Origin: Streptomyces sp. NWU339 | GTDB lineage: Bacteria > Actinomycetota > Actinomycetes > Streptomycetales > Streptomycetaceae | Direction of reading: 5' to 3' | Length of the DNA stretch: 64,000 bases | Assembly (NCBI RefSeq): GCF_003143855.1 | Contig: NZ_QFRK01000001.1 | Location: forward strand, 447,614 to 511,613 | In this document: positions 44,263 to 53,537 of the stretch, piece by piece | Layout: every line of letters starts with the position of its first letter | Position numbering within the stretch: the first letter of the stretch is position 1 | Program-made: the position numbers and the translations under genes | The notes under the pieces: generated by a model | What the model was told of the DNA's origin: nothing | What the model saw: the letters and a program-made list of their open reading frames with translations, nothing else | The model's database searches: none

Positions 44263-45195
44263 ATGCCATCGAGCTATGCGTATCTCGGCCCCGAGGGCAC
44301 CTTCACCGAGGTGGCCCTGCGCACCCTTCCGGAGGCGGCCACCCGGGAGCTGATCCCGTATGTGTCCGTGCAGTCCGCACTCGACGCGGTACGGGCCGGT
44401 GAGGCCGAGGCCGCGTTCGTCCCCATCGAGAACTCCGTCGAGGGCGGCATCACCACCACCCTCGACGAACTGGTCGCGGGCACCCCTCTGATGATCTACC
44501 GCGAGGTGCTGCTGTCGATCACCTTCGCGCTGCTCGTCCGCCCCGGCACCGAGCTGTCGGACATCAAGACGGTCACCGCCCACCCTGCCGCCCAGCCACA
44601 GGTGCGCAATTGGCTGAAGCAGCACCTCCCGGACGCCGCCTGGGAATCGGCCGCCTCCAACGCGGACGGGGCCCGTCTGGTGCAGGAGGGCCGGTACGAC
44701 GCGGCTTTCGCCGGCGAGTTCGCGGCGGCCCGGTACGGGCTGGAGGCCCTGGAGACCGAAATCCATGACGCGGAGAACGCCCAGACCCGCTTCGTGCTGG
44801 TCGGACGCCCGGCCCGGCCCGCCGCACCCACTGGTGCGGACAAGACGTCCATCGTGCTGTGGCAGCGCAACGACCACCCCGGTGGCCTGCGCGACCTGCT
44901 GGGCGAGTTCGCCACACGGGGCGTCAACCTGATGCTGCTCCAGTCCCGGCCCACCGGTGCCGGTATCGGCAATTACTGCTTCTGCATCGACGCCGAGGGC
45001 CATATCTCGGACCGCAGGGTGGCCGAGACGCTGATGGGACTCAAGCGGGTCTGTCTTCAGGTGCGATTCCTCGGTTCGTACCCGCGTGCGGATGTGCGGC
45101 CGTCAGAGGTACGGGATCCGCTGCCCGGGACGTCGGACACCGAGTTCGCGTCCGCGGCGGACTGGGTGGCGCGATGCCAGGACGGCCGGTTCTGA
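44263..45195 (+). CDS. pheA: Prephenate dehydratase
   Basis: 310 residues. N-terminal catalytic domain (YLGPEGTFTEVALR, 'PIENSVEGGITTTLDEL', and the NAQTRF block with the catalytic Thr) and C-terminal ACT domain ('HPGGLRDLLGEFATRGVNLM', QSRPTGAGIGNYCF). It converts prephenate to phenylpyruvate in phenylalanine synthesis, with Phe feedback through the ACT domain. Monofunctional, with no chorismate mutase domain. Transcribed alone after the DyP gene. Confidence 0.95.
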   Translation: MPSSYAYLGPEGTFTEVALRTLPEAATRELIPYVSVQSALDAVRAGEAEAAFVPIENSVEGGITTTLDELVAGTPLMIYREVLLSITFALLVRPGTELSDIKTVTAHPAAQPQVRNWLKQHLPDAAWESAASNADGARLVQEGRYDAAFAGEFAAARYGLEALETEIHDAENAQTRFVLVGRPARPAAPTGADKTSIVLWQRNDHPGGLRDLLGEFATRGVNLMLLQSRPTGAGIGNYCFCIDAEGHISDRRVAETLMGLKRVCLQVRFLGSYPRADVRPSEVRDPLPGTSDTEFASAADWVARCQDGRF

Positions 45196-45831
45196 GGGGC
45201 CCCAGCCGGGGTGGGCCGGTCCTACCTGCTGATTTTCGTTATCCACAGAAGTTATCCACAGGCCCGCTTCTCGACCTGGGGACAAGTCGACAGCATTGCC
45301 CCGTTCGGTCGATAAATCTCCCCGGTGTCCATGATTGCATTCACACGCCCATGGATCGCCCTTCGCCCACTCTTTTCCTTTCAGTAACCCTTTGGGGCGA
45401 CCCCTCCCTCCTCGAAAGTGGAGGTAAGGGGAGTTCGCGCCGGGAATCCCCCCTCCGGCCACGCGTTTCGGAGTGATCGATTCCGGCGTCCACAGATTTC
45501 CTTCACACCCTGTGGATAACTTTCGAAAGGCTGTGGACACCTGTGGACAACCAGACCTCGAGTCCCGTTTCTCGCAAGGAATTCCAGTCAACGAGCCCCC
45601 TGTGTGACTGACTCCTTCCAGGGAGTGGGCCCCTCGCATTGACCACCCAGGACACCTTCCGGCGACCACCCGTCGATCACCCCGTCGCTCCGTCACCCCG
45701 TCACTCCGCCACCCCCGTTGACCTCATCGACTTCGGGGACATATCGCACACATCCCCCATAACGGAATGTGATCGGTCCCCTCGGAATAGTGAGTCGTGT
45801 GCTGTCACCGCGCACCGGTAGCCTTGACCGC
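45196..45831. other. 636-bp gap between pheA and serS containing a DnaA-box cluster
   Basis: No gene supported. Pyrimidine-rich, with DnaA boxes at both ends (see the separate entry). The serS promoter should lie between about 45560 and 45800. Confidence 0.6.
45239..45550. promoter_or_regulatory. Cluster of DnaA boxes
   Basis: Plus strand: ttatccaca at 45239-45247 and 45252-45260, and gcgtccaca at 45486-45494 (weaker). Minus strand: tgtggataa at 45511-45519, tgtggacac at 45532-45540, tgtggacaa at 45542-45550. Four are exact matches to TT(A/G)TCCACA. DnaA-box clusters outside oriC titrate DnaA in Streptomyces. Confidence 0.7.
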
Positions 45832-47109
45832 GTGATTGACCTTCGCCTGCTCCGTGAGGACCCCGACCGTGTGCGCGCTTCGCAGCGTGCCCGTGGAGAG
45901 GACGTCGCGCTCGTCGACTCCCTCCTGTCCGCCGACGAACGGCGGAGGTCGTCCGGCGTCCGCTTCGACGAGCTGCGCGCCGAGCAGAAGGCGCTCGGCA
46001 AGCTCATCCCCAAGGCGACCGGCGACGAGAAGGCCGAGCTGCTGAAGAAGGCAGGCACACTCGCCGCCGACGTCAAGGCGGCCGACGCCGAGCGGGACGC
46101 GGCAGCGGCCGAGGCCCAGGAGCTCCTGGGCCGGCTGAGCAATCTCGTCCACCCCGACGTCCCCGTCGGCGGTGAGGATGACTTCGTCACGCTGGAGACG
46201 CACGGCACCGCCCGCGACTTCGGCGCCGAGGGATTCGAGCCCAAGGACCACTTGGAGCTCGGTCAGCTCCTCGGCGCCATCGACGTCGAGCGCGGCGCCA
46301 AGGTCTCCGGCTCCCGCTTCTACTTCCTGACCGGCGTCGGCGCCCTGCTCGAGCTGGCGCTGGTGAACGCCGCGATCGCCCAGGCCACCGCGGCCGGCTT
46401 CACACCGATGCTGACCCCGGCCCTGGTCCGTCCCCAGTCCATGGCGGGCACCGGCTTCCTCGGCCAGGCGGCCCAGGACGTCTACCACCTCGAGAAGGAC
46501 GACCTCTACCTGGTCGGCACGTCCGAGGTACCGCTCGCCGCGTACCACATGGACGAGATCATCGACGCCGACCGGCTGCCGCTGCGCTACGCGGGCTTCT
46601 CGCCCTGCTTCCGCCGCGAGGCCGGCTCGCACGGCAAGGACACCCGCGGCATCTTCCGCGTGCACCAGTTCGACAAGGTCGAGATGTTCTCCTACGTCAC
46701 TCCCGAGGAGTCGCAGGCGGAGCACCAGCGGCTGCTGGAGTGGGAGAAGCAGTGGCTGACGTCGCTGGAGCTGCCGTTCCGTGTGATCGACGTCGCCTCG
46801 GGCGACCTGGGCTCCTCGGCCTCGCGCAAGTACGACTGCGAGGCGTGGATCCCGACCCAGGGCAAGTACCGCGAGCTGACCTCGACCTCGGACTGCACCG
46901 AGTACCAGTCCCGCCGGCTCCAGATCCGGGTGCGTGACGGCAAGACGGTGCGTCCGCTGGCCACGCTCAACGGCACCCTGTGCGCCGTGCCCCGCACCAT
47001 CGTGGCGATCCTGGAGAACCACCAGCAGGCGGACGGCTCGGTGCGGGTGCCCGAGGTGCTGCGTCCGTACCTGGGTGGTCGGGAGTTCCTGGAACCGGTC
47101 GCCAAGTGA
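45832..47109 (+). CDS. serS: Seryl-tRNA synthetase
   Basis: 425 residues from GTG 45832, the usual length. N-terminal antiparallel coiled-coil arm ([20 protein letters not shown], then helices to about 100) that grips the long variable arm of tRNA-Ser, then class II core: motif 2 [20 protein letters not shown], '[10 protein letters not shown]', motif 3 [18 protein letters not shown]. Acts in the cytoplasm to charge tRNA-Ser. Its stop overlaps the start of a HAD phosphatase (GTGA). Confidence 0.97.
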   Translation: MIDLRLLREDPDRVRASQRARGEDVALVDSLLSADERRRSSGVRFDELRAEQKALGKLIPKATGDEKAELLKKAGTLAADVKAADAERDAAAAEAQELLGRLSNLVHPDVPVGGEDDFVTLETHGTARDFGAEGFEPKDHLELGQLLGAIDVERGAKVSGSRFYFLTGVGALLELALVNAAIAQATAAGFTPMLTPALVRPQSMAGTGFLGQAAQDVYHLEKDDLYLVGTSEVPLAAYHMDEIIDADRLPLRYAGFSPCFRREAGSHGKDTRGIFRVHQFDKVEMFSYVTPEESQAEHQRLLEWEKQWLTSLELPFRVIDVASGDLGSSASRKYDCEAWIPTQGKYRELTSTSDCTEYQSRRLQIRVRDGKTVRPLATLNGTLCAVPRTIVAILENHQQADGSVRVPEVLRPYLGGREFLEPVAK

Positions 47110-47909
47110 GCACGCCGTTCCCCTACCAGCTCATCGCCACCGACCTCGACGGCACGCTGCTGCGTGACGACCACTCGGTCTCCCGCCGCACCCGTGACGC
47201 GCTCGTCGCGGCCACCGAGGCGGGCGCCGCCCACATCGTCGTCACCGGGCGCGCGGTTCCCTGGACCCGGCCCATCCTCGACGACCTCGGCTACCGGGGG
47301 CTCGCCGTCTGCGGCCAGGGTGCCCAGGTGTACGACGCGGGAGCACACCGGCTGCTCACCTCGGTGACGCTGGACCGGCAGCTGGCCGCGGTGGCGCTGG
47401 CCAAGATCGAGGCGGAGGTCGGTCCGCTGCACCTGGCCGGGAGCCGTGACGGGCTGGACGGCGAGGTGCTGGTGGGGCCCGGCTACGAAGTGCGGGGACC
47501 GCTGCCCGCGATTCCGTTCACGGATGCGTCGGACCTGTGGGCTGCGCCGCTGAACAAGGTGTACATCCAGCACCCGACCCTCACCGACGACGAACTCGCC
47601 GATGCGGCCACACGCACCGCGGGCGGCTTCGTCACCGTCACCATGGCGGGAGAGGGCATCGTCGAACTGCTCCCTCTCGGTCTGTCCAAGGCCACCGGGC
47701 TGTCCCTGGCCGCTCGTCGGCTGGGGGCGAAGGCCACGGGGACGATCGCGTTCGGCGACATGCCGAATGACATCCCGATGTTCGCCTGGGCCGCGCATGG
47801 CGTCGCCATGGCCAACGCCCACCAGGATCTGCGGGCGGTGGCCGACGAGGTGACGTCCTCCAACGAGGAGGACGGAATCGCGGTGGTGGTGGAGCGGTTG
47901 CTGGGCTGA
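47106..47909 (+). CDS. Cof-type HAD phosphatase
   Basis: 267 residues from GTG 47106. Motif I '[20 protein letters not shown]' with the Asp nucleophile, motif II '[10 protein letters not shown]', conserved Lys 'LSKATGL', motif IV '[13 protein letters not shown]'. Type C2 cap between 90 and 190. It hydrolyses small phosphates; the substrate is unknown. Coupled with serS. Similar in design to the protein encoded at 55461-56369. Confidence 0.92.
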   Translation: MSTPFPYQLIATDLDGTLLRDDHSVSRRTRDALVAATEAGAAHIVVTGRAVPWTRPILDDLGYRGLAVCGQGAQVYDAGAHRLLTSVTLDRQLAAVALAKIEAEVGPLHLAGSRDGLDGEVLVGPGYEVRGPLPAIPFTDASDLWAAPLNKVYIQHPTLTDDELADAATRTAGGFVTVTMAGEGIVELLPLGLSKATGLSLAARRLGAKATGTIAFGDMPNDIPMFAWAAHGVAMANAHQDLRAVADEVTSSNEEDGIAVVVERLLG

Positions 47910-47914
47910 GGCCC

Positions 47915-48027
<113 letters not shown>

Positions 48028-48331
48028 GGGTGGGCGGCCCACGCGACGATGTGCGCGTGCTCGAAACGGCCGCCCCGGGCAGGTCCCCGTGCGGGACGGA
48101 CTCGACGGAGCAGTATGGACTACTCCGGAATCCGCCGTGGGCTGCCCTGACGGGAGCCGGACGTACTGCCGTGCATGGACATCGCCCCGCTCCTCTCCCA
48201 GCAGACGGCGCCGGACCTTCCCGGCGATGCGGACACCACCACTCTGCCCGCCGAGGGGGTCCGGCGCCACCGAATTTGAACGCGGCGGGCGGCGCCTGCC
48301 CGGCCGCCGCCCGCCGCTCGACCGAAAGCCC
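48028..48331. other. 304-bp gap
   Basis: Between the tRNA-like gene and the ABC operon end. A 34-codon plus-strand frame (ATG near 48175, 'MDIAPLLSQQTAPDLPGDAD') has no domain. Ends with the operon terminator. Confidence 0.4.
48282..48317 (-). terminator. Terminator of the ABC operon
   Basis: gcggcgggcggc (48282-48293) pairs with gccgcccgccgc (48306-48317), loop 12, 15 bp after the last stop. Confidence 0.7.
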
Positions 48332-49051
48332 TCACTCCTCGCCTGCGAGCGTGAGCGTGCGCAGCTTCTGCCCGGCGTACCAGGTGGCCAGCACGGTGAC
48401 GACGACCAGCAGGATCGTCGCGGTCGTCAGACCGACGTCCGAGGTGACCAGGTCACCGCCGGCGACCTTCTGGGCCACCGCCAGCGACCACTGCTGGATG
48501 CTCAGCGTGCGGGCACCGGGCACCAGGGAACCGAACAGGGCCTCCCAGACCAGCGCGTAGACCAGACCGAACACCACCGCGTGCCGGGAGACCGTGCCGA
48601 GCAGCAGGAAGAGCGCCGCGTACGCGATGGAGGCGACCAGTGCGGCCACCGTGTAGGCGACGGCGATCTGCTGGCCGTTGCCGTTGAGGATGAAGCCCGC
48701 GACCAGGGTGGGCACCGCCGAGAAGACCATCGTCACGGCGATCGCCACGATCAGCTTGGTGTAGATGATCGTGGGCCGTTTGATCGGCTTGGACAGCAGG
48801 TAGACCACCGAGCCGTCGTCGATCTCGGGGCCGATCGCACCGGTACCCGCGATGACACCGATGATCGGCACCATGGTGGCGAGCGCCAGCCCGCCGAGGA
48901 CGTCGGCCGCAGTCTGGTCGTCGGCACCGGCGAGGGCTCGCACCGCCAGGGAGATCGCGACCAGCAGCAGCGGCAGGGCGCCGAGGATGAGGGCCCGGCG
49001 ACGGCCGAGCAGGGCCCGGTAGGTGAGCCGGGCGACTGTGGGGTCGTACAT
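48332..49051 (-). CDS. ABC-2 type transporter permease
   Basis: 239 residues from ATG 49051. Six membrane spans (for example 'ALILGALPLLLVAISLAVRA', 'LATMVPIIGVIAGTGAIGPE', 'LLVVVTVLATWYAGQ'). Between spans 2 and 3 is GPEIDDGSVVYLLSKPIKRP, the conserved loop of ABC-2 permeases that pack against the ATPase. Last gene of a four-gene operon; pairs with the ATPase immediately upstream (13-bp gap). Confidence 0.9.
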   Translation of the reverse strand: MYDPTVARLTYRALLGRRRALILGALPLLLVAISLAVRALAGADDQTAADVLGGLALATMVPIIGVIAGTGAIGPEIDDGSVVYLLSKPIKRPTIIYTKLIVAIAVTMVFSAVPTLVAGFILNGNGQQIAVAYTVAALVASIAYAALFLLLGTVSRHAVVFGLVYALVWEALFGSLVPGARTLSIQQWSLAVAQKVAGGDLVTSDVGLTTATILLVVVTVLATWYAGQKLRTLTLAGEE

Positions 49052-49064
49052 GGTGTTCGGCCTC

Positions 49065-49976
49065 CTACGCCGCGACGAGATACGAGAAGACGGACTCGAG
49101 GGACTCGTCGGACGGCGAGACCGTGAGCAGGCGGATGCCGTGTTCCTTCGCGACCCTGGGCAGCAGGGACGTGAAGCGGCCGAAGTCGACGGCCTGGATC
49201 CGCAGCACGCCCTCACTGTGGTCGACCTCGATGCCGGACGTGGACGGGTCCGCGATCAACGCGGCCGCGAGGGCGCGGTCGTCACTGGAGCGCACCAGGT
49301 AACGGTGCGGGCGGTCCGTCATCAGCCGGCGGATCTTGCGGAAGTCACCGCTGGCCGCGTGCCGGCCGGCGACGACGACCTCGATGTGCCAGGCGAGCTG
49401 CTCGACCTCCTCGAGGATGTGGGAGGAGAACAGCACGGTGCGGCCCTCGTCGCCCATGCGCCGCAGCAGGTCCATCAGCTGCATGCGCTGGCGCGGGTCC
49501 ATTCCGTTGAACGGCTCGTCCAGCAGGAGCAGGGACGGCTCGTGGACCAGCGCGGAGGCCATCTTCACGCGCTGTCGCATGCCCTTGGAGTACGTGGCGA
49601 TCTTGCGGTCCTGCGCGTACTCCATCTCGACCGTCGCCAGTGCCCGCTGAGCCTCCTTGGCTCCCAGTCCGTGCAGTTCGGCGTTGGCGAGGACGAACTC
49701 GCGGCCGGTGAGGAAGTCGTACATCGCCTCGCGCTCGGGGACGATGCCGATGTGCCGGTAGATCTTCTCGTTGCGCCACACCGCCTGCCCGTCGAGGGTG
49801 ACGGTGCCGGTGGAGGGAGCGAGGAAGCCGGCCATCATGTTGATGAGGGTGGACTTTCCGGCGCCGTTGGGGCCGAGCAGGCCGGTGACGCCGGGGCCGA
49901 CGGTCATGGTGATGTCGTTGACGGCGACCACGTTGCCGAACCAGCGGGAGACATGGTCGATGGAGAGCGTGGTCAC
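49065..49976 (-). CDS. ABC transporter ATPase
   Basis: 303 residues from GTG 49976, overlapping the previous stop. Walker A GPNGAGKST near 38, Q-loop 'IGIVPEREAMYDFLTGREFV', signature 'YSKGMRQRVKMASALVHEPS', Walker B 'LLLLDEPFNGMDP', H-loop 'TVLFSSHILEEVE'. Signature is SKGM rather than LSGGQ, common in ABC-2 exporters. A C-terminal 80-residue regulatory tail follows. Third gene of the operon. Confidence 0.93.
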   Translation of the reverse strand: MTTLSIDHVSRWFGNVVAVNDITMTVGPGVTGLLGPNGAGKSTLINMMAGFLAPSTGTVTLDGQAVWRNEKIYRHIGIVPEREAMYDFLTGREFVLANAELHGLGAKEAQRALATVEMEYAQDRKIATYSKGMRQRVKMASALVHEPSLLLLDEPFNGMDPRQRMQLMDLLRRMGDEGRTVLFSSHILEEVEQLAWHIEVVVAGRHAASGDFRKIRRLMTDRPHRYLVRSSDDRALAAALIADPSTSGIEVDHSEGVLRIQAVDFGRFTSLLPRVAKEHGIRLLTVSPSDESLESVFSYLVAA

Positions 49977-50890
49977 AGGCCCACCTTCCGGTAGCGGCGC
50001 GTCAGGAGGCCGTAGCAGGCCGCGATCAGGCCGAGGGTGAAGAGGACGTACACCACGCCCTCGCCGTTCGTCGGGCCCACTCCGCCCGGGAAGGTGGAGA
50101 CCGCACCGAGGAAGGCGGACTGCACACCGTCGATGAGAGTGACCGGCGAGAACAGCCCGATCCAGGCGATCGCCCCGGAACTGCCCTGGAACTCGGCGAT
50201 CGCCTGGAGGGTGGAGACCGCTCCGTAGGAGATGGTCAGGACGGCGATCACGGCGGCGATGCCGAAGCCGCGGCGCGGGGTGACCGCGGCGATGACCAGG
50301 CCGATACCGGCGAAGAGCAGCGAGAGCAGTGCCACGGAGACGAGTCCCTGTGCGAATCCCTTGGTCTGGTCGGTGAAGTCGAGTTCGGCCAGCAGCGCAC
50401 CCGCATAGAGCACCAGCAGGGGGGTGGCGGTCAGGATGAACAGGGCCGTGGCCAGGGCCGCGAACTTGGCGCGTACGTAGTCGGCGGTCTCGATGGGCCG
50501 CGAGAAGTACAGCGGCACGGTCTTGAAGCGCAGGTCGCGCGAGACGGACTGGGGTGCCTGCGAGGCGACGTACAGGCTGATGACGGCCTGCATGATGATC
50601 GCGTAGCGCGTGTAGTCGACGGGCAGTTCCTTCGCCTTGGTGGCCACGGCGACGGCCACCATGATGGCGGCGGGCACGCACATCACCACGAACAGCAGCA
50701 TCGGCAGCACCTTGGACTTCACCGAGCGGCCGAGGCCGTAGGAGCCGCGCAGGGACTGCGAGAACAGCGAGAGCCTGGCGTAGGAGCGGCCGAGGCGGGG
50801 GCCGTCGTAGGAGCGGTAACCGATGTTGTGGATTCGGGTCTGGTCACCCGACGTCGGTGCGGGTGTCCGCAGGGGCTGCTCAACCGCCAT
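49973..50890 (-). CDS. ABC-2 type transporter permease
   Basis: 305 residues. A Tyr/Arg-rich N-terminal segment ('IHNIGYRSYDGPRLGRSYAR') and six spans including 'VLPMLLFVVMCVPAAIMVAV' and 'LFILTATPLLVLYAGALLAE'. The loop 'RDLRFKTVPLYFSRPIETAD' is the counterpart of the coupling loop in the partner permease. Its start overlaps the end of the first ATPase gene by 11 bp. Confidence 0.9.
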   Translation of the reverse strand: MAVEQPLRTPAPTSGDQTRIHNIGYRSYDGPRLGRSYARLSLFSQSLRGSYGLGRSVKSKVLPMLLFVVMCVPAAIMVAVAVATKAKELPVDYTRYAIIMQAVISLYVASQAPQSVSRDLRFKTVPLYFSRPIETADYVRAKFAALATALFILTATPLLVLYAGALLAELDFTDQTKGFAQGLVSVALLSLLFAGIGLVIAAVTPRRGFGIAAVIAVLTISYGAVSTLQAIAEFQGSSGAIAWIGLFSPVTLIDGVQSAFLGAVSTFPGGVGPTNGEGVVYVLFTLGLIAACYGLLTRRYRKVGL

Positions 50891-51881
50891 GGCCGACCGC
50901 CTCCTTCCGCTGCTCGCCGTTGCCGGTGTCGGGGCCGGCCGCGGTGTCGGTGTCGTTCTTGAAGACCTCGGAGATGTGGTGGCGGCGCTGTTCCATGCGC
51001 ACCAGGCCGAGCCCGAGGTCGGCGATCACGTCCCGCACCAGGTCGTAGGTCTCCTCACCCTGTGTCGTGAGCAGGAGGATGTGGCCGGCGCCCGGCAGTC
51101 CGCTGCCGTCCTGGACGGTCACCCCGCGCGTGTGGAGCGCGTCACGCACCGCGCGGGTGCCGTCCGGGTGCTCGTCGGTGTCGGTGACCTCGATCGCGAG
51201 GGTCGTCGTGATCTGGGTGAAGTCCGTGGTGGAGCTGGAGCGCAGCAGCTTGCCGCCGTCGACGACGACCACGTGGTCGCAGGTGCGCTCGAGTTCGCCC
51301 AGCAGGTGGGAGGTGACCAGGACCGAGATGCCGAAGTCGGTGTGGATCCGGCGGATCAGGCCGAGCATCTCGTCGCGGCCGACGGGATCGAGACCGTTGG
51401 TCGGCTCGTCCAGGAAGACCAGTTCCGGGTCGTGCACCAGGGCCTGTGCGAGCTTCACACGCTGCTTCATACCGGTGGAGTAGCCGCCCATGGGGCGGTA
51501 GCGCTCCTCGTACAGGCCGACATGGCGCAGGGTGTCCGCGGTGCGCTCCCGCGCGGCGGTGGGCGGCAGGCCGGACATGCGGGCCATGTGGACGACGAAC
51601 TCGGTGGCCGAGACGTCCGGCGGCAGGCAGTCGTGCTCCGGCATGTAGCCCACCCGCTCGCGGATGGCGGCGCCCTCGGTCGCGACGTCGAGGCCGAGCA
51701 CTTCTGCGCGGCCCTCCGTGGCGGGGGACAGACCCAGAAGGATCTTGATCAGTGTGGACTTGCCGGCTCCGTTGGCTCCGACGAGTCCGGTCACACCGGG
51801 CCCGACATCCATGGAGAGCCGGTCAAGCGCGGTCACCCTGGGGAACCGCTTGCTCAGGCTTTCGGTCGCGATCACAGTCAC
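50880..51881 (-). CDS. ABC transporter ATPase, first gene of the operon
   Basis: 333 residues from GTG 51881 (a GTG two codons inside is possible). Walker A GANGAGKST near 38, 'VGYMPEHDCLPPDVSATEFV' Q-loop, signature 'YSTGMKQRVKLAQALVHDPE', Walker B 'LVFLDEPTNGLDP', H-loop 'VLVTSHLLGELE'. An extended C-terminal domain of about 110 residues follows. Two ATPases and two permeases could form one heteromeric or two separate exporters. The exported compound is unknown. Confidence 0.93.
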   Translation of the reverse strand: MTVIATESLSKRFPRVTALDRLSMDVGPGVTGLVGANGAGKSTLIKILLGLSPATEGRAEVLGLDVATEGAAIRERVGYMPEHDCLPPDVSATEFVVHMARMSGLPPTAARERTADTLRHVGLYEERYRPMGGYSTGMKQRVKLAQALVHDPELVFLDEPTNGLDPVGRDEMLGLIRRIHTDFGISVLVTSHLLGELERTCDHVVVVDGGKLLRSSSTTDFTQITTTLAIEVTDTDEHPDGTRAVRDALHTRGVTVQDGSGLPGAGHILLLTTQGEETYDLVRDVIADLGLGLVRMEQRRHHISEVFKNDTDTAAGPDTGNGEQRKEAVGHGG

Positions 51882-52065
51882 GCCCCCGACGTTAGTGGCC
51901 CGCGCCACGTGAGTCGTCAGACCGGAGAGCCGTCTTGGAGTCCCCCTGGAGTCGTACGGGCCCGTAGGGGGTCCTTCACCGGGGAGTGGTACGGGACGTG
52001 GGCGGTGCGCCGGATCGCCCGGGTGAAGCCGTCCTTCTGAGAAGACCGGTGGAACTTCGAAGCGG

Positions 52066-52120
52066 TTGTCCACAGGAGAACCCAATTCCGCTGTGGATAA
52101 CCACACCTGACTGTGGATCA
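52066..52120. promoter_or_regulatory. DnaA-box trio upstream of kptA
   Basis: ttgtccaca (52066-52074, plus, exact), tgtggataa (52092-52100, minus, exact TTATCCACA) and tgtggatca (52112-52120, minus, 8/9). All within 55 bp in the divergent region between the ABC operon and kptA. Confidence 0.65.
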
Positions 52121-52176
52121 AACATCCTGGGCGAAATTGATCGCGTGATGCACATCTCTTCCGGCAGGCTGGACGG

Positions 52177-52725
52177 ATGGATGAAGGACGCACCGTGAAG
52201 GTGTCGAAGTACCTCGCCAGGCATCTGCGCCATACGCCCGAGGAGATCGGGCTCGCCCTCGACGAGGCCGGCTGGGTCGAGATCGAGGCGCTGATCGCCG
52301 CGGCGACCACGCACGGTTTCCGGTTCACCCGGGCGGAACTGGAGCACGTGGTCGCCGCCAACGACAAACAGCGCTTCGCGATCGAGGGCACCCGGATTCG
52401 CGCCAGCCAGGGTCACAGCGTCGAGATCGACCTGGGACTGCCGTCGGCCGTCCCACCGCCGTATCTCTTCCATGGCACCGTCGGCCGCCACTTGGCCGCC
52501 ATCCGCGCCGAGGGCCTTCTGCCCATGGACCGGCACGACGTACACCTCTCCGCCGACCGCGCGACGGCGGCCCGCGTCGGTGCCCGCAGGGGCCGCCCGG
52601 TGGTGCTCTCCGTGGACGCGGCAGCCATGCACCGCGACGGCCACGTCTTCCGGGTGAGCGCGAACGGCGTATGGCTGACCGCCGCCGTACCCGCTCGGTA
52701 TCTGCGGTTCTCCGAGAGCCACTGA
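52177..52725 (+). CDS. kptA: RNA 2'-phosphotransferase (Tpt1/KptA)
   Basis: 182 residues, the standard length. N-terminal winged-helix 'VSKYLARHLRHTPEEIGLAL' and C-terminal ART-like domain 'YLFHGTVGRHLAAIRAEGLL', 'VHLSADRATAARVGARRGRP'. The conserved Arg-His-Arg-Arg set is present in these blocks. KptA removes an internal 2'-phosphate from spliced tRNA using NAD, making ADP-ribose 1'',2''-cyclic phosphate. Bacteria lack the known yeast pathway, so the bacterial substrate is unclear. Alone, divergent from the ABC operon. Confidence 0.93.
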   Translation: MDEGRTVKVSKYLARHLRHTPEEIGLALDEAGWVEIEALIAAATTHGFRFTRAELEHVVAANDKQRFAIEGTRIRASQGHSVEIDLGLPSAVPPPYLFHGTVGRHLAAIRAEGLLPMDRHDVHLSADRATAARVGARRGRPVVLSVDAAAMHRDGHVFRVSANGVWLTAAVPARYLRFSESH

Positions 52726-52821
52726 CACGACGGTTCCCCTCCGGCCCCGCCACCCACGAGTTCCTCCTGGGCGGTGCTGGCGTGCTTTCCCGACGGCCGA
52801 CGACGCCGCATGATCAGCGGT

Positions 52822-53277
52822 ATGGACCACCTGCCCACCACCGAGGCCGCCGTCACCGCCCTTCGGGCGCTCGCCGAGAGGTACGAGCGCGAGATCCCTC
52901 AAGATCAAGATCACCCATGACGTAGGCGCCGACCAGACGTCACGCCGCACCGCGCGGGCGTGGGAGTCACCACCGACCCGGACGGCTCCCTCCCCCATGA
53001 GGCCTACGTCGAGTTCGGCGACCTGCCCAGGGTCAGTGTGCGGCTCTATCCCGAGGACGACGCGCTGATCGACGTGGAGGACGTGGAGTGCCCCGACATC
53101 CCCCGCGACCAGGTCCCGGCCTTCCTTCGCTCCGTCTTCGGCGGTCTCGCCTACGTCAGAGGGCGGCGCTTCCCGCCGGGTCACTTTCTGATGGTGCCGC
53201 TGCCCGGGGACCGGGCGCACAAGGAGTTCATCCCGATGATCGTCCTCACACCCTGGCTGAGCGCGCGCGTGCGGTGA
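52822..53277 (+). pseudogene. Conserved hypothetical gene broken by two frameshifts
   Basis: Three frames in sequence give one protein-like product: 'MDHLPTTEAAVTALRALAER' (ATG 52822), then 'LKIKITHDVGAD' in a second frame, then 'VTPHRAGVGVTTDPDGSLPH' to 'MIVLTPWLSARVR' (stop 53277) in a third. Shifts lie near 52900 and 52935. About 150 residues if intact. No family recognised. Unless sequencing error, the gene is dead; the 105-residue last piece could be made from an internal start. Confidence 0.6.
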
Positions 53278-53292
53278 GCGTCTTGCATTGAT

Positions 53293-53308
53293 CGTTTCAC
53301 GTGAAAGA
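53293..53308. other. Degenerate parS-like palindrome
   Basis: CGTTTCACGTGAAAGA matches TGTTTCACGTGAAACA at 14 of 16 positions and keeps the TTTCACGTGAAA core. Confidence 0.4.
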
Positions 53309-53537
53309 CCAGGGTGCTCAGAGTCGAGCAGGCTCTGGTCTCGAAGGCATGATCCTGCGCCCGAGCACCATGCCCCTTCCGGAACGAGCCGTGGTTCGCT
53401 GCGCTCCCGATCCTGACCGGCGGCTCCGGCGGAACCACCGGGGTCCGTTGCGGACCGCCGGGCGGATGGCCCCACATGCCGAACGAATCCGTCACCGCAT
53501 GATGAATCCGTCACCGCCTGCGGGGAAGACAGGCGGG

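Noticed and set aside
45301..45480. Short frames between the DnaA boxes upstream of serS.
   Set aside because: No ribosome binding sites or domains; lengths are at chance level.
48175..48282. 34-codon frame starting MDIAPLLSQQ.
   Set aside because: No domain, no clear ribosome binding site and no neighbour to support it.
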